Of a stretch of DNA of 47,053 nucleotides, positions 1 through 9,444 are shown in pieces; position 1 is the stretch's first letter; every line of letters begins with the position of its first letter. The translations under genes were made by a program, and so were the position numbers. The notes under the pieces were generated by a model, which saw nothing but the letters and a program-made list of their open reading frames with translations, was not told the DNA's origin and did not search any database. This DNA is from a virus: the IMG/VR virus record IMGVR_UViG_3300022924_000020, positions 1-47,053 of that record. One strand, given 5' to 3'.

Positions 1-1913
1 TAGCTGATCTTGTTGATACCTCGAACTTGATTAGAGGCCGACGTGGCCACCGGAGTGCTCGCATTCTTACCAGAGTAATCCAGTAGGTATGCTGTAGCAA
101 TAGCATCTTTCTCTGTTCTCTTATCTCTTGGTATGTTTTCGTCTACTCCAAACGAAAGCGTTGTGTAGGTGACATTATCAATCCTAATCTTAGCATGACA
201 AAACAAATAGCTGTTCTCTGGCAAAGTAGGTTTGTTGAATAATATATCGAAGGCGTGAAAGCGTACTCTCTTAGGTAGTAAACCTATCCTAAGGTTGGCT
301 CTACCACCTCTATCAAATCTTTCTGTTTGTGAACTCCAGTTACCTCCTGAGCTTATGATAGCATTTGGTTGCCCATAGATTCTAACATCCTGAGCAGCAA
401 GTAGCATCATTGATTGACCAAGTACTGTAGAATTACCTACGGTTCTTCGTGCGAACAAGATCTGGTAACCAGACACTTTCCCTGCTAATTCTGGTGGTAC
501 TATTACATTAGAGATTTCAAGTCCCAGTAAGTCAAGCTTACTCTTCATGTATTCTGTCTCACCTTGGTAGAAGTTCTCCTTGCAGTACCTTAATGATGGC
601 ATCCTGTGGTGTCTTACTTTCTTTCCACGAAGATCTTCTCCACCTATTGCACTACTATCAAACTGAGGGTGATTTGGATATGTCTCATCTTGGTTCTGCC
701 ATATACCAGTACTACATGTCTTGTCATAGAAGTTTGGAGCTCTGTTGGTATCTTGCAACTGGAACTTAGGCGCTGTAGTACTTCCCTGTGTAAATGAGGC
801 CAAGTCATCGAATCCAGGTAGTAAACCTGGGATATGGAATGCAGCACTGGTTCCACCTGAAGTAAGTGTCCATTGAATGTACAAGCCGTATGCTTCTTGG
901 TGCATCATACTCTTCTTTGTTCCAGAGACAATCTCTTCTGGTATGCTGGTAAGGTCTACAAGTTCAGACTTGACTCTGACTTGAATCATGTTAGCATATC
1001 TTTGGTACAACAGATTCTCCCCTATCTCAAGATTACCTAAGAAGAGTTCATCATTAAGCTGACCAATAGTGCCAACACGAGTATATACAGCAGGCTTAAC
1101 AAGGATTTCGTCTAAGGTTACAGGTTGAGTTAAGTTGTTTCCAGTATATACGATACTAACTGTTTCTGCGACTGGAATGGGATCAAGTTGTACTGCTGAT
1201 GTTACTCCTTTTACTTTAGAGATTATGGCTACTATAACAAACTGGAAGCTAGTGTCTACGTTTGTAAGTTCTATACGCAGGGCTTTATCAGATACTTCGT
1301 TTCCATCATTGCTTGTCACTATGACAGGAGCAGAGGTAGCTATGTAAGGAGTTTCTGAACCATCAGCTTTGGCTAGCTTTACGCTAACATAGTGAGAACC
1401 AACTAATACACTACCACCACTTTCAGCAGTTGTAGTAATCGTCGGAGTCTTTGATTTCATGAACAGTAGGATGTCCTCAGGGTTTACTATCTGTGGATCA
1501 TTACAGTTGATGATTCCCGGGTTCTTTACTTTATCTGTAAAGGCTACTACGTACTGCCCTTTGTTATTCTTCTGGTATTGTCCTGTGATGTAGTTTTCTC
1601 TCTTGAAGCCGAGCTTCCAGTTCTTATCAATATCAGAGAAGATCAACTCGTAAGAGTCAGTGGTTTCATCGTACCAACCAATAGCACTATTCGTATCGTC
1701 AGTACTGAATATGACGGTACGTGTATCTGTGTCAACAATTCCCATAGGAGTGTATGGAATACTAGATGAGCTTTTGATAAAGCCGGGCTCATTGATAGTA
1801 GCACCTTTAACATCCATCTGTATCCCATTCTTACCGAACGGATATGTCCCATCAATCTGATCTTGTTCCCTTGTGTCAAGAGATAAGCCCTTCAGGACTT
1901 TCTTATTAGCCAT
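1..1913 (-). CDS. Large virion structural protein (tail/muzzle region), partial
   Basis: The frame runs from ATG at 1913 off the left edge, giving at least 637 residues and lacking its C terminus. It starts MANKKVLKGLSLD, overlaps the end of the previous gene by 8 nt (ATGGCTAA) and has a GGAGGAATC ribosome-binding-like stretch just upstream. The product is rich in beta-prone Thr/Ser/Gly segments and has no signal peptide or membrane segment. By position, last in the capsid-to-tail series of a crAss-like morphogenesis block, it should be a tail hub, muzzle or stabilisation protein. That role is inferred from gene order; I do not recognise a catalytic motif. Confidence 0.7.
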   Translation of the reverse strand, partial: MANKKVLKGLSLDTREQDQIDGTYPFGKNGIQMDVKGATINEPGFIKSSSSIPYTPMGIVDTDTRTVIFSTDDTNSAIGWYDETTDSYELIFSDIDKNWKLGFKRENYITGQYQKNNKGQYVVAFTDKVKNPGIINCNDPQIVNPEDILLFMKSKTPTITTTAESGGSVLVGSHYVSVKLAKADGSETPYIATSAPVIVTSNDGNEVSDKALRIELTNVDTSFQFVIVAIISKVKGVTSAVQLDPIPVAETVSIVYTGNNLTQPVTLDEILVKPAVYTRVGTIGQLNDELFLGNLEIGENLLYQRYANMIQVRVKSELVDLTSIPEEIVSGTKKSMMHQEAYGLYIQWTLTSGGTSAAFHIPGLLPGFDDLASFTQGSTTAPKFQLQDTNRAPNFYDKTCSTGIWQNQDETYPNHPQFDSSAIGGEDLRGKKVRHHRMPSLRYCKENFYQGETEYMKSKLDLLGLEISNVIVPPELAGKVSGYQILFARRTVGNSTVLGQSMMLLAAQDVRIYGQPNAIISSGGNWSSQTERFDRGGRANLRIGLLPKRVRFHAFDILFNKPTLPENSYLFCHAKIRIDNVTYTTLSFGVDENIPRDKRTEKDAIATAYLLDYSGKNASTPVATSASNQVRGINKIS

Positions 1914-2691
1914 ATGATTCCTCCTCTGCTATAGAACCAAAGTTCTCCCAGTAACCTACTGGTTTAATAAGTCGTACCTGTGATAGTACCATTTCATTCA
2001 TTCTGTCTACTGATGGCCATGTGATCTCACTGATAGCTCTACCGGCGTATGTCTCATGCCTCTGCATGCATTCTCTTTCACCTAGGATAGGATCAACTAA
2101 CAAGCCAGAAGCAATAAGCTTAGCTCTTACGTAATAGTAAATCGACTCCTTGTAGTTGGAGTTATCTGGAATAAGAGGCAGACCGTTCTTATCTAATGGG
2201 ACTCCAAGATAATGGATACGAACTGTACCAGTCTCAAACGAAGTGATAATCGCATCCATGTTGGTTTGATAGAACTCTCCTGTGTAGCTATTTGGTAGCT
2301 GCATGATAGCTTCTATGCTCTCACTTAAAAAGGGAAAGTTATCACCAGTAATAGGATTCAGCTGTTCTCCTCTTACAGATCGATAGACGTATGGGCTTGA
2401 TCCTCCTGATTGTGGAATACTGCGTACGTTTCGAGTACTAGAAGAGACGTTTAATCTGCTGCCCTGATACTCTACTCCTTCGATAAGGTTAAGCCCGCAT
2501 GGTAGTCTTCCATAGTGAAACTCGATGTCTACGTCTTCGTACTTTGCTTCTAGCTCATACTTAGTTTGTAGCATCTCCATAGCCTCAGGAATCCACTCAT
2601 ACATATCATTGATAGCAGAAGCATCAGTAATCTTAGTGTTTCGAATTATACGAGAGATGAGACTCTCTATGCTTGTTGATTTGTATATCAT
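1906..2691 (-). CDS. Neck/tail ring protein (P22 gp4-like position)
   Basis: 261 aa, starting MIYKSTSIESLISRIIRN. The N terminus is helical with a WIPEAMEML segment, as in the ring or head-completion proteins of crAss-like and other podoviruses, which begin with helical bundles docking on the portal. The ATG overlaps the previous stop by one base (TAATG), so translation is probably coupled. The middle (about 60-130) is polar and beta-prone. Assignment to a portal-proximal ring or tail-stabilisation protein rests on this helical start and on the neighbours. The exact ring (R1-R4 type) cannot be decided by eye. Confidence 0.6.
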   Translation of the reverse strand: MIYKSTSIESLISRIIRNTKITDASAINDMYEWIPEAMEMLQTKYELEAKYEDVDIEFHYGRLPCGLNLIEGVEYQGSRLNVSSSTRNVRSIPQSGGSSPYVYRSVRGEQLNPITGDNFPFLSESIEAIMQLPNSYTGEFYQTNMDAIITSFETGTVRIHYLGVPLDKNGLPLIPDNSNYKESIYYYVRAKLIASGLLVDPILGERECMQRHETYAGRAISEITWPSVDRMNEMVLSQVRLIKPVGYWENFGSIAEEESYG

Positions 2692-3260
2692 TATTGATCC
2701 TCCTGATCTAAGATGTATGGAAAGTACTCATACCTGTATCTAAGTAGCTTGTTGTTCTGTAGTGCTTGGTTGAACTCATATCTGAATCCTTTACCTTGTC
2801 CGTCATGTGGTGTTGGCTTGAAAGCATAAGCCCACATGTTCTTTATCTTGTTTGTCTTCTTCCAACCTATTCTACACCAATCAGGTTCTGTGTGATAGAT
2901 GATCTTGCTCGGCTTACCCTCCTCATTCTTAGGTTGCTTGGCAGTCTCTGCATAGTTGATCACTTTGTTCTTAAAGTTTCTCTCTACTCTCCGTGCTGCA
3001 ATCTTTCCAAGATCATTGCCAAGGTTGAACTCATATCCTTCTATGATATAGAATCGAGCCCGTTCGAAGTACTTATCTACAATCTCCTTGAACTTGTTAT
3101 AGCTCATGACTTCTACTACTTCTCTACCTTTGTGAGAGTAGATGGTAGCATTCCTAATTCGTTGTCCATACTGTCCCCAGTACTCCGGGTTATCAAGGAG
3201 AAGCTTTTCAGCGTAAGCCTGATAAACTTCTTTACAGCTGAATATACTATTTGTCTTCAT
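2691..3260 (-). CDS. Conserved morphogenesis-block protein of unknown role
   Basis: 189 aa, starting MKTNSIFSCKEVYQAYAE. Rich in aromatic and basic residues (YFERARFYIIEGYEF, RRVERNFKNK, WCRIGWKKTNK), with no membrane segment or signal peptide. It overlaps the upstream gene by 14 nt and the downstream gene by one base, so it belongs to the same tail/neck transcript. The basic, aromatic composition suits a protein bound to DNA or to other virion parts. I see no catalytic motif. It could be a minor structural protein or an assembly factor. Confidence 0.55.
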   Translation of the reverse strand: MKTNSIFSCKEVYQAYAEKLLLDNPEYWGQYGQRIRNATIYSHKGREVVEVMSYNKFKEIVDKYFERARFYIIEGYEFNLGNDLGKIAARRVERNFKNKVINYAETAKQPKNEEGKPSKIIYHTEPDWCRIGWKKTNKIKNMWAYAFKPTPHDGQGKGFRYEFNQALQNNKLLRYRYEYFPYILDQEDQ

Positions 3261-3900
3261 TCACTGGTATTTCAGTTTCCGGTATCTCTTTGTCCTGTAC
3301 TATGCCCAGATCGATTGTCATGATAGACTGTATGATGAGCTGTACGATATCGTTAGGAGCAGCAAACGGTGTGTTGTCGTAATCACAAACAATCCCAGCA
3401 CTAGAGCATCTCATTCTTTCTACTTGTTCGGGGTCATCAAAGACTCCTTCAATTAGAACGTATGGAAGCTGTTCTGTATATACTTGGATTCTTCTGTTTA
3501 AGAAGGTAAAGTTCTTTAGAGTACCAGAGTACTTATCATGGCTTCTGTACTTTAACCAGCTTCTCTCTACCCATGTGAAGGCACCAGTACCATCAGGCAT
3601 ACCAACGAATTCGAATAGTAGTTTGTTGGCTGTGATAGGAGTAGGTACTTCATCAACTGTCTCCATAAGATAACAGTTCAGAGGGATACCGCATTCTGCT
3701 GCAGAACGTCTTACCATAGGTAAAGTCAGAGACTGCAAGAAGAACTTACGACGACCTGGATCTTTGTTGATAGCATCTTTAATAAGACGTGATCTCCATA
3801 TCCTAGCTCTGTCTTTGATCATTTCTCTAAAGGGTATATCTAGCTGACGCTTAGCCCTTTCTGCAATCAATACAGCTATTTCATTCAAAGTCATACTCAT
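3247..3900 (-). CDS. Neck/tail-associated structural protein
   Basis: 217 aa from ATG at 3900 (MSMTLNEIAV). The frame opens a few codons further up (ATG at 3918), but a TACCTTTG promoter element covers 3906-3913, which would place the transcript start almost on the 3900 ATG. I therefore prefer 3900. The N terminus is a basic amphipathic helix (ERAKRQLDIPFREMIKDRARIW) followed by mixed alpha/beta sequence. There are no membrane segments. Position between the terminator of the preceding unit and the ring proteins suggests a neck or tail component. The family is not recognised. Confidence 0.55.
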   Translation of the reverse strand: MSMTLNEIAVLIAERAKRQLDIPFREMIKDRARIWRSRLIKDAINKDPGRRKFFLQSLTLPMVRRSAAECGIPLNCYLMETVDEVPTPITANKLLFEFVGMPDGTGAFTWVERSWLKYRSHDKYSGTLKNFTFLNRRIQVYTEQLPYVLIEGVFDDPEQVERMRCSSAGIVCDYDNTPFAAPNDIVQLIIQSIMTIDLGIVQDKEIPETEIPVNEDK

Positions 3901-3905
3901 GGAAT

Positions 3906-3937
3906 CAAAGGTATACAAAAAAACCGGCCCTGTAAAG
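3906..3937 (-). promoter_or_regulatory. Bacteroidota-type promoter, possibly leaderless
   Basis: On the minus strand TACCTTTG (3913 to 3906) matches the Bacteroidota -7 consensus TAnnTTTG exactly. The -33 position holds only a weak CTTTA-like sequence (about 3933-3937), inside the terminator of the preceding gene. A start about 6-7 nt downstream would fall next to the ATG at 3900. Confidence 0.45.
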
Positions 3938-3943
3938 AGCCGG
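3916..3943 (-). terminator. Rho-independent terminator after the 313 aa structural gene
   Basis: On the minus strand a GC stem (GCCGG/CCGGC plus an inner AG/CT pair) is followed by seven Ts. It sits 24 nt past the stop of the gene ending at 3967. Confidence 0.75.
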
Positions 3944-3966
3944 CTTCCTGTAAGGTTTTATTCTGC

Positions 3967-4908
3967 TTATGGTTGAGCATCAACACCTAGGATGATTCCT
4001 AACTGAGTGTTAGGGGATGTACCTGTAGAAGGTACTGCGATCACCTGGAACTTCTTGTGGAAGTGACGATCAACTGGGGTTGGTGATGCTTCTGACTGCC
4101 ATGGAGCAAGTACATAAAGGTTGTATCCTAAACTTGCAGAAGCAAACTTAGTAGGCTCACCGTACTCTCCTGGTAATCCGAATGCTGGATAGTTAGTAGT
4201 AACACCATCGAAGATGATTCCTTCTGCTTCCAATCCTGCTACGTTGTCGTAAGTACCAACACCTTGTTTGTAAGGAGTAGTAGTTGCTACTGTAGCCTGC
4301 TCACCTAACTTCTGACGAAGTACTACTTTGAAGAAAGTACCAAAGTCTTTAGCAGTGATGACAATGTTATTACCAGATACAGCTGCTGTTGCAATCTGTG
4401 AGTAGTAGTTACCACCATCTTTTGGGTCATTGATCTTAGCTGCTAAACGAGCTGTTAAAGCTGCCTGTGTCTCACCTGCTTTCGCATACACTTCAAAGTT
4501 TGAAGTTGGGAAAGGCTGTTGTACCATAGTCTGGTCGATTAAAACCAACTCGTATACATCACCTTTAGTAACTACTGGACTGTTCGGTGTAGTGATTGTT
4601 ACAGTACTAACCTGCTTCACAGCAGCTGAGTAAGCTGAACGAGTTACTACATTAGCTTCTAAGCGAATCACTGTAGTCTTGTGGATCAAAGCATCACGCT
4701 TCTGAGCAATGAAGATCTCTGTACCTGCTGGTGCATTCAATACTCCTGACAATGTTGCTTTGGTGTTAGCATTGAATACTCCGATTTCTCCTTCAACCGC
4801 ATTCACTACGAATAGGTCATAGGTGGCATCATCAGTATAAGCTACAGCCTTTGCAACAATCACCTCTGCATTGAAGCCTTTTGTTGTTTTGAAGAAACGG
4901 TTTCTCAT
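3967..4908 (-). CDS. Putative virion protein (capsid accessory or decoration)
   Basis: 313 aa, starting MRNRFFKTTKGFNAEV. The sequence is Ala/Thr/Val-rich and beta-prone throughout, with few charged runs, typical of exposed virion proteins. It has no signal peptide or membrane helix. It is followed by a strong terminator with a T7 tract, so its level can be set separately from the tail genes, as expected for an abundant protein. Possible roles are auxiliary capsid protein, head fibre base or tail component. The family is not recognised and the role is inferred from composition and place. Confidence 0.55.
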   Translation of the reverse strand: MRNRFFKTTKGFNAEVIVAKAVAYTDDATYDLFVVNAVEGEIGVFNANTKATLSGVLNAPAGTEIFIAQKRDALIHKTTVIRLEANVVTRSAYSAAVKQVSTVTITTPNSPVVTKGDVYELVLIDQTMVQQPFPTSNFEVYAKAGETQAALTARLAAKINDPKDGGNYYSQIATAAVSGNNIVITAKDFGTFFKVVLRQKLGEQATVATTTPYKQGVGTYDNVAGLEAEGIIFDGVTTNYPAFGLPGEYGEPTKFASASLGYNLYVLAPWQSEASPTPVDRHFHKKFQVIAVPSTGTSPNTQLGIILGVDAQP

Positions 4909-4931
4909 CTCTGTTGGGTTTTAGTTTATTA

Positions 4932-5591
4932 TTAGATTACTTGATTCTGTTGTATCTTCAGTTGTGCGTTAGGTGCTTGTAAGTCAACCAGTAACAACTC
5001 AACTGTTATGTCGCATACTTCCTGCCAAAATTCTGCTGGTAGTTCACAAGACAATGATAGAGAGATTTCACGAGCCTTCCTAATGTAATCGATATAGATG
5101 GCCTTTACTGTGAAGTTTTCGTCATTAAACACCCGTAATCCTTCTGAGTTTAGAGTACTCAATGGAGACGAAGACTTGGTTCTGTAGTACGGTGTAAACT
5201 GTATTTCTCTAATCACAGCATGACTAGTAAGTCTATTTGGTACTAAAACTGGAATCGTTTGTTCTCCTTTACAGTCAATCACATCTGTTGCATCATTAAG
5301 AAGATAAGCATAGTCTGTTGGTATTGCTCCAGTACTATATTTTGGAGTACTAGTCAATGTCAACGAGACCATCTCTTTTGTCCAGATACGAAGAGCATCA
5401 GCATGCATCTGATCGATCTCATAAGCACCAGAGTTGTCTGCTTTTCTACGTAGCTTAGAATCCCTGAACTTCAGCTGAGCTTTGTTAAGAGCCCATATGA
5501 TCTCCTGATCTAATAACTTACGTGTCTTAGCTGATCCTTGCTTTTGAAGTTGCTGTTGAACTTCGATGATCATGTCTGCTGTTGTCTGCAT
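4932..5591 (-). CDS. Neck ring/head-tail connector protein
   Basis: 219 aa, starting MQTTADMIIEVQQQLQKQ. The first 60 residues form strongly predicted amphipathic helices (RKLLDQEIIWALNKAQLKF), resembling the start of the 261 aa protein at 1906-2691. That is the arrangement seen when several related ring proteins stack below the portal. The rest is mixed alpha/beta. It lies 23 nt upstream of the 313 aa gene and after a hairpin terminator at 5602-5628. Connector function is inferred from the helical start and location. Confidence 0.55.
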   Translation of the reverse strand: MQTTADMIIEVQQQLQKQGSAKTRKLLDQEIIWALNKAQLKFRDSKLRRKADNSGAYEIDQMHADALRIWTKEMVSLTLTSTPKYSTGAIPTDYAYLLNDATDVIDCKGEQTIPVLVPNRLTSHAVIREIQFTPYYRTKSSSPLSTLNSEGLRVFNDENFTVKAIYIDYIRKAREISLSLSCELPAEFWQEVCDITVELLLVDLQAPNAQLKIQQNQVI

Positions 5592-5601
5592 ATCTGTTGT
5601 A

Positions 5602-5628
5602 TAAAAGAAATGCCGGTGTTACCCGGCA
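5602..5628 (-). terminator. Terminator after the 308 aa structural gene
   Basis: On the minus strand TGCCGG, a six-base loop (GTAACA) and CCGGCA are followed by TTTCTTTTAT. The perfect 6 bp GC-rich stem plus T-rich tail lies just after the stop at 5636. Confidence 0.75.
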
Positions 5629-5635
5629 CTCTGTG

Positions 5636-6562
5636 TTATTTTCTCTTGGCCGATCTCTTCTGTACCTTAGCTGCCATCTTCTCCTGTAACAGAGTCTTCA
5701 GTGCAACCATCAGCTGTTCATTCTTCTGATCTTCGATCTCGAACAAAGCTTCTTCCTGACTGTTACCTAAGATTGCATCAGTCTCTGCTACGATGTAGCG
5801 AGGACCTACCCTCTTAAGTACTCCAGTAAGTACCATCTTCTCAAGTAACGACTTGTTCTCAAGCTTAGGATCTTCATACAGTGTTACGAAGTCATTCACT
5901 TTCTCAGTCTCTCTACTATTGATGATGTTGGTTAAGAAGTCCAACTTCTCCTGCTGATCTTCAAAGCCACGTGGATCTTCTCCAAGCATAGCCAAGAAGT
6001 TATCAAGCTTTTCTTTATCTTTCTTAAGTAGCAAGTAGTACTCCATCGCAGTATCACGAGCATCGATAAGATCCTGGTTCTTAGCTTTCAATCCTTCTGG
6101 ATCAAAGATGTAGTACGAGATCAACTGGTTACCCATGGCCTCGTCTTTGTTATCAGCTACTTCCGGGTGTCCTAATGCATGGCGCCACCTGATGTAATCC
6201 ATGATACTGATAGGAAGGTTGTCTTTAGATACTGGTTTATCGTTATCAACAGACAACCCAATCTCGAGCTTTAAGCCTTCTTTGTGTGGTATCTTGGTGT
6301 TGATCTCATCAAAGAACTCTTTAACCTTCTTACGGAAATCTTTATCTTCTGTGGACAAGTCAATCATCTCAGGCATCAGCAAGTTCTGCTCGGAGATAGA
6401 TAAACCAGTACCAGTCTTCTTACTAGAAGTACTCTCCCAGTAACTGCCAATACTCTTGGTAGACTGTGCAAAGAAGTCATCTAGTCCTTTCTGAGCATCA
6501 GCCACAAAGCTACGTGCGCGAAAGATTGTTACCTGTTTACTGTTTGGATTCTTGTAACTCAT
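5636..6562 (-). CDS. Capsid-adjacent structural or internal protein
   Basis: 308 aa from ATG at 6562 (MSYKNPNSKQVTIF). An in-frame ATG exists at 6601, but a TTTG-N20-TAGCTTTG promoter spans 6589-6620, so transcription should begin between the two and 6562 is the usable start. The product is highly charged and mostly helical, with Lys/Glu/Asp-rich stretches (residues about 85-260) and a basic C terminus (KMAAKVQKRSAKRK). It has its own promoter and terminator directly after the capsid gene. It could be a cargo, internal or assembly protein; no family is recognised. Confidence 0.6.
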   Translation of the reverse strand: MSYKNPNSKQVTIFRARSFVADAQKGLDDFFAQSTKSIGSYWESTSSKKTGTGLSISEQNLLMPEMIDLSTEDKDFRKKVKEFFDEINTKIPHKEGLKLEIGLSVDNDKPVSKDNLPISIMDYIRWRHALGHPEVADNKDEAMGNQLISYYIFDPEGLKAKNQDLIDARDTAMEYYLLLKKDKEKLDNFLAMLGEDPRGFEDQQEKLDFLTNIINSRETEKVNDFVTLYEDPKLENKSLLEKMVLTGVLKRVGPRYIVAETDAILGNSQEEALFEIEDQKNEQLMVALKTLLQEKMAAKVQKRSAKRK

Positions 6563-6588
6563 TGTGTTTTCGTGTTTTGTTTCTGAAG

Positions 6589-6620
6589 CAAAGCTACTCA
6601 TTGTCAGTCAATAGTACAAA
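6589..6620 (-). promoter_or_regulatory. Bacteroidota-type promoter for the 308 aa gene
   Basis: On the minus strand TTTG (6620-6617), a 20 nt spacer and TAGCTTTG (6596-6589) match the TTTG/TAnnTTTG consensus exactly. It follows directly on the capsid-gene terminator and predicts a start near 6582, just upstream of ATG 6562. Confidence 0.7.
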
Positions 6621-6649
6621 TAAAGAAAGCCCCAGATTTCTCTGAGGCT
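6618..6649 (-). terminator. Terminator after the major capsid gene
   Basis: On the minus strand a 9 bp stem (AGCCTCAGA with TCTGGGGCT, one G-T pair) closed by a GAAA tetraloop is followed by TTCTTTATTTG. Very strong intrinsic terminator. Confidence 0.85.
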
Positions 6650-6703
6650 GTTCTTCGAACAAAGAAACACTAAACAGTCTCCTTGTGTGCACACGAAATG
6701 CGC

Positions 6704-8215
6704 TTATAGTCCTGCTACACACTGTAGATCAAAGCACTTGTTAGCGCGTAAGATCTGTATACCAGCGGACTTGAACCTTGTATACCCTGACTTATCCTGG
6801 TCTGTAGATAACAACTGTGCTGCATCCTGTGCAGATACGTTGAAACCTCCCATGATTTTCAGTGAACGAGGCATAGGTGTTAAACCTGCAACCACACCGT
6901 GTAAGAACGAACGTCCTGTCTGAGCAACACACTGGATGTTGGCCTGACCGTCATAGTCGTTGTCATCGATGAATACCATACGGTAAGACTCCAATGGAAG
7001 ACCTGACTCTGGGTGAAGTGGTGACTTCAAGGCGATACGCCCCATATCGAAGATAGGGTTGTACTTCAACTTGATTGTGTACCCGTCAATCATATAGATT
7101 GTATCGAAGTACCCACCTAATGCAAGGTTACGGCCTGTGCCTGTAACGAACTTGTCTGCGATGTTACCTGCTCCTAGTGGACCTAAGATAGCAGCACCTT
7201 CCGCCATAATCATACGGTGGAACTCTCTACGACCACCGGTACCAGTCTGCAATGTGATGCTCATGTTGTTAGCATCTGCCTGACCGAATAACGCGTCACC
7301 TACTTTGTTGGTGAATGACTTGTAAGTCAATGTAGAGTATGTTGATTTGTTCTGGATCTGTTCTAAGATACCTGATCCACGAGGAATAACCTTACCAGTT
7401 AGTAAGTCCTTTAGAGGGATCTCACCGTTTACCTGACGGTTATAACGTGAGTACCAATAAGCGTGCTCACACTCGTTTAACCAACGCTTCTCGAACTGCC
7501 ACATAAAGTAGTCCATCCACACATCAGTTTCGCCCTTCTCGGTACGAACCTTGATCTTCATTACCTTGTTGGCAGAGTTACCAGCCCATGAGAAACCAGC
7601 ACGGATGAATCCCATCTGATTCTTGTATAGGCCAGGTACTGACATTTTGCTTTCAGTAGTACGAGACTCTGATTCAGCAACGTGTGCAGTTAAATCTACC
7701 CAAAGGGTTCCTGCTTCAAGCTCTGTCAAAGGACAGAAATCCTGAGGTCCTACAGCATCTAACTGTACTGTGTACTCAAAAGTACCATCACCCAAAGGCT
7801 TAGCATCTTCTAATACATATGCCTGAACACCACGAGAAGACTCGATAATGTAGAAGCGTTTGATCCAGTTGTCTGTGAAACGGATCTTGAATGAACTGTT
7901 ACCTACTCCTGGCTTATCTCCACCAGAATAGATTGTGTCTGATACAACTGATGCCTTGTCGTCACGACCCATTACAGGATAAGTGAACTGTACGTCATCA
8001 ACTTCTTTCGCGCTATTCATGTTTGGTGAGTAACCAATACCACCCACAGTCATTAAACTGATAGGGTAATTCTTAGTATAGTCACCTAGGATGTACGTCA
8101 GCTTCTTAGTCAACTCAGAGGGAGCCCCCTGGCGTTGGTGGTAGAAGTTGTTTTCATCCAACATCGATTTAGCGTCGTAAATGGTTTCTTGAACCTGATA
8201 CTGTAATGATGCCAT
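6704..8215 (-). CDS. Major capsid protein
   Basis: 503 aa, starting MASLQYQVQETIYDAKSM. The length fits crAss-like capsid proteins (about 490-510 aa, HK97 fold). It follows portal and scaffold-like genes in the canonical order and ends at the strongest terminator in the block. The mixed alpha/beta sequence with long loops and no signal peptide fits a capsomer subunit. No single motif proves the fold by eye; the assignment comes from length, order and gene-specific termination. A tail protein is the main alternative and much less likely here. Confidence 0.8.
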   Translation of the reverse strand: MASLQYQVQETIYDAKSMLDENNFYHQRQGAPSELTKKLTYILGDYTKNYPISLMTVGGIGYSPNMNSAKEVDDVQFTYPVMGRDDKASVVSDTIYSGGDKPGVGNSSFKIRFTDNWIKRFYIIESSRGVQAYVLEDAKPLGDGTFEYTVQLDAVGPQDFCPLTELEAGTLWVDLTAHVAESESRTTESKMSVPGLYKNQMGFIRAGFSWAGNSANKVMKIKVRTEKGETDVWMDYFMWQFEKRWLNECEHAYWYSRYNRQVNGEIPLKDLLTGKVIPRGSGILEQIQNKSTYSTLTYKSFTNKVGDALFGQADANNMSITLQTGTGGRREFHRMIMAEGAAILGPLGAGNIADKFVTGTGRNLALGGYFDTIYMIDGYTIKLKYNPIFDMGRIALKSPLHPESGLPLESYRMVFIDDNDYDGQANIQCVAQTGRSFLHGVVAGLTPMPRSLKIMGGFNVSAQDAAQLLSTDQDKSGYTRFKSAGIQILRANKCFDLQCVAGL

Positions 8216-8241
8216 TGTATGTTTGTTGTTTTAGTTACGTA

Positions 8242-9438
8242 TTAAATCTGGCCTAGAGTAAATCCTCCTGAGCCTCCGTCAGCACCTGCTTTCGGGTTTG
8301 GTTTGTTGTTACCTAGAGTAAGTCTTTGAGCCACAAGTGACTTAGCTTTTCTCTCTACCAGCTTCTTAAGATCTCCTTTAAGATGTCCGAACAATTCAGT
8401 TTGCAACTGCTCTGCAAGGTTCTCTTTGGTCAGAGGTTTTACTAAGAAGAACTTACCGTCTTCGAAGTGAACATGATCTTTAACAGCTTGTAAGAACTTA
8501 GGCTTCTCTGCATCTGGTACTACGAACTTTAAATTGGTTCCTTCAAGGATCTCTTTGTCGAGACTAGATGCAAACGAATCGATTGCTTCTTTCCTTAATT
8601 TGGTACTTTCTTCTAAAGTCTTTGAAGCGTCAGCTAATGCTTTATCTTCTGCAGCCTTAATCTTTGTATGCATAGCCTCCGCTTCTGCTGCGAGATCACC
8701 ATCTTTAATGGCCATTTCTATCAGAGCTTTGACTTGTTTCTCAGGTAATCCCTGTTCGACTAAGCCCTGTCTGTAGACCTCTCTCTGCAAATCTACACTA
8801 TCTTTCATTGCATCCAAATCAGGAAGTACTGTAGCACCCTTACCTAGGAAGTCAGCATCACTACCACCATTCTGTCTGTGCAGTAAATAGGCATAACCTC
8901 GTGGGTCTGTAGCTTTAAGATGAGCCTCAAACTTAGCTTCTGCTTTTGCTTCTAAAGCTTTATCACGGAAGTGAACTCCTTCAGGAGTAGTAGGGTCAAC
9001 ACCTTCAGGATACTCGAGAGTCTGATCGAAATCGTCTCCACGTAGCTTTGATACTACATCGAAGAATCCTTCACCATCTGCTCCTTCTTCACCTTCGGCT
9101 GCTGCTGCTGCCGCATCTGCTGCTTCCTGAGCCTCACGTGCTTCTTTCTCTGCTTCTGTTTCCGGAAGCTTCTGAGCTTTGTCAGCAGGATCATCAGGCT
9201 TGGCATTAGGATCAGGTTTACCATCTTCTCCAACTGGTTTAGCATCATCTGCTAAAGAGTCGAGTTTATGTACTCCGCCAATACCCTGCTGTTGCTGGGC
9301 TTTGCGTTCTAGTTCTTCTGCTGACAGTTCGAAGCCGGCATCTGTTCCTCCACCAATGTCATCAAGAGTAGCACCGGGAGTACCGCCTCCACCACTACCA
9401 TCAACTTCAGGGGATCTGTAAAAAAATTGTCTGTTCAT
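8242..9438 (-). CDS. Scaffold-like capsid assembly protein
   Basis: 398 aa, starting MNRQFFYRSPEVDGSGGG. Residues 12-130 are low-complexity, acidic and Ala/Gly/Pro/Asp-rich with a run of alanines. Residues about 150-300 form long charged helices (ALEAKAEAKFEAHLKA, KIKAAEDKALADASK). A Gly-rich C terminus (GGSGGFTLGQI) follows a basic segment. Between portal and capsid genes, this composition is characteristic of a scaffolding protein that guides shell assembly and leaves or stays inside. No protease motif is seen, so removal by cleavage is not shown. Confidence 0.65.
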   Translation of the reverse strand: MNRQFFYRSPEVDGSGGGGTPGATLDDIGGGTDAGFELSAEELERKAQQQQGIGGVHKLDSLADDAKPVGEDGKPDPNAKPDDPADKAQKLPETEAEKEAREAQEAADAAAAAAEGEEGADGEGFFDVVSKLRGDDFDQTLEYPEGVDPTTPEGVHFRDKALEAKAEAKFEAHLKATDPRGYAYLLHRQNGGSDADFLGKGATVLPDLDAMKDSVDLQREVYRQGLVEQGLPEKQVKALIEMAIKDGDLAAEAEAMHTKIKAAEDKALADASKTLEESTKLRKEAIDSFASSLDKEILEGTNLKFVVPDAEKPKFLQAVKDHVHFEDGKFFLVKPLTKENLAEQLQTELFGHLKGDLKKLVERKAKSLVAQRLTLGNNKPNPKAGADGGSGGFTLGQI

Positions 9439-9444
9439 GTTCTG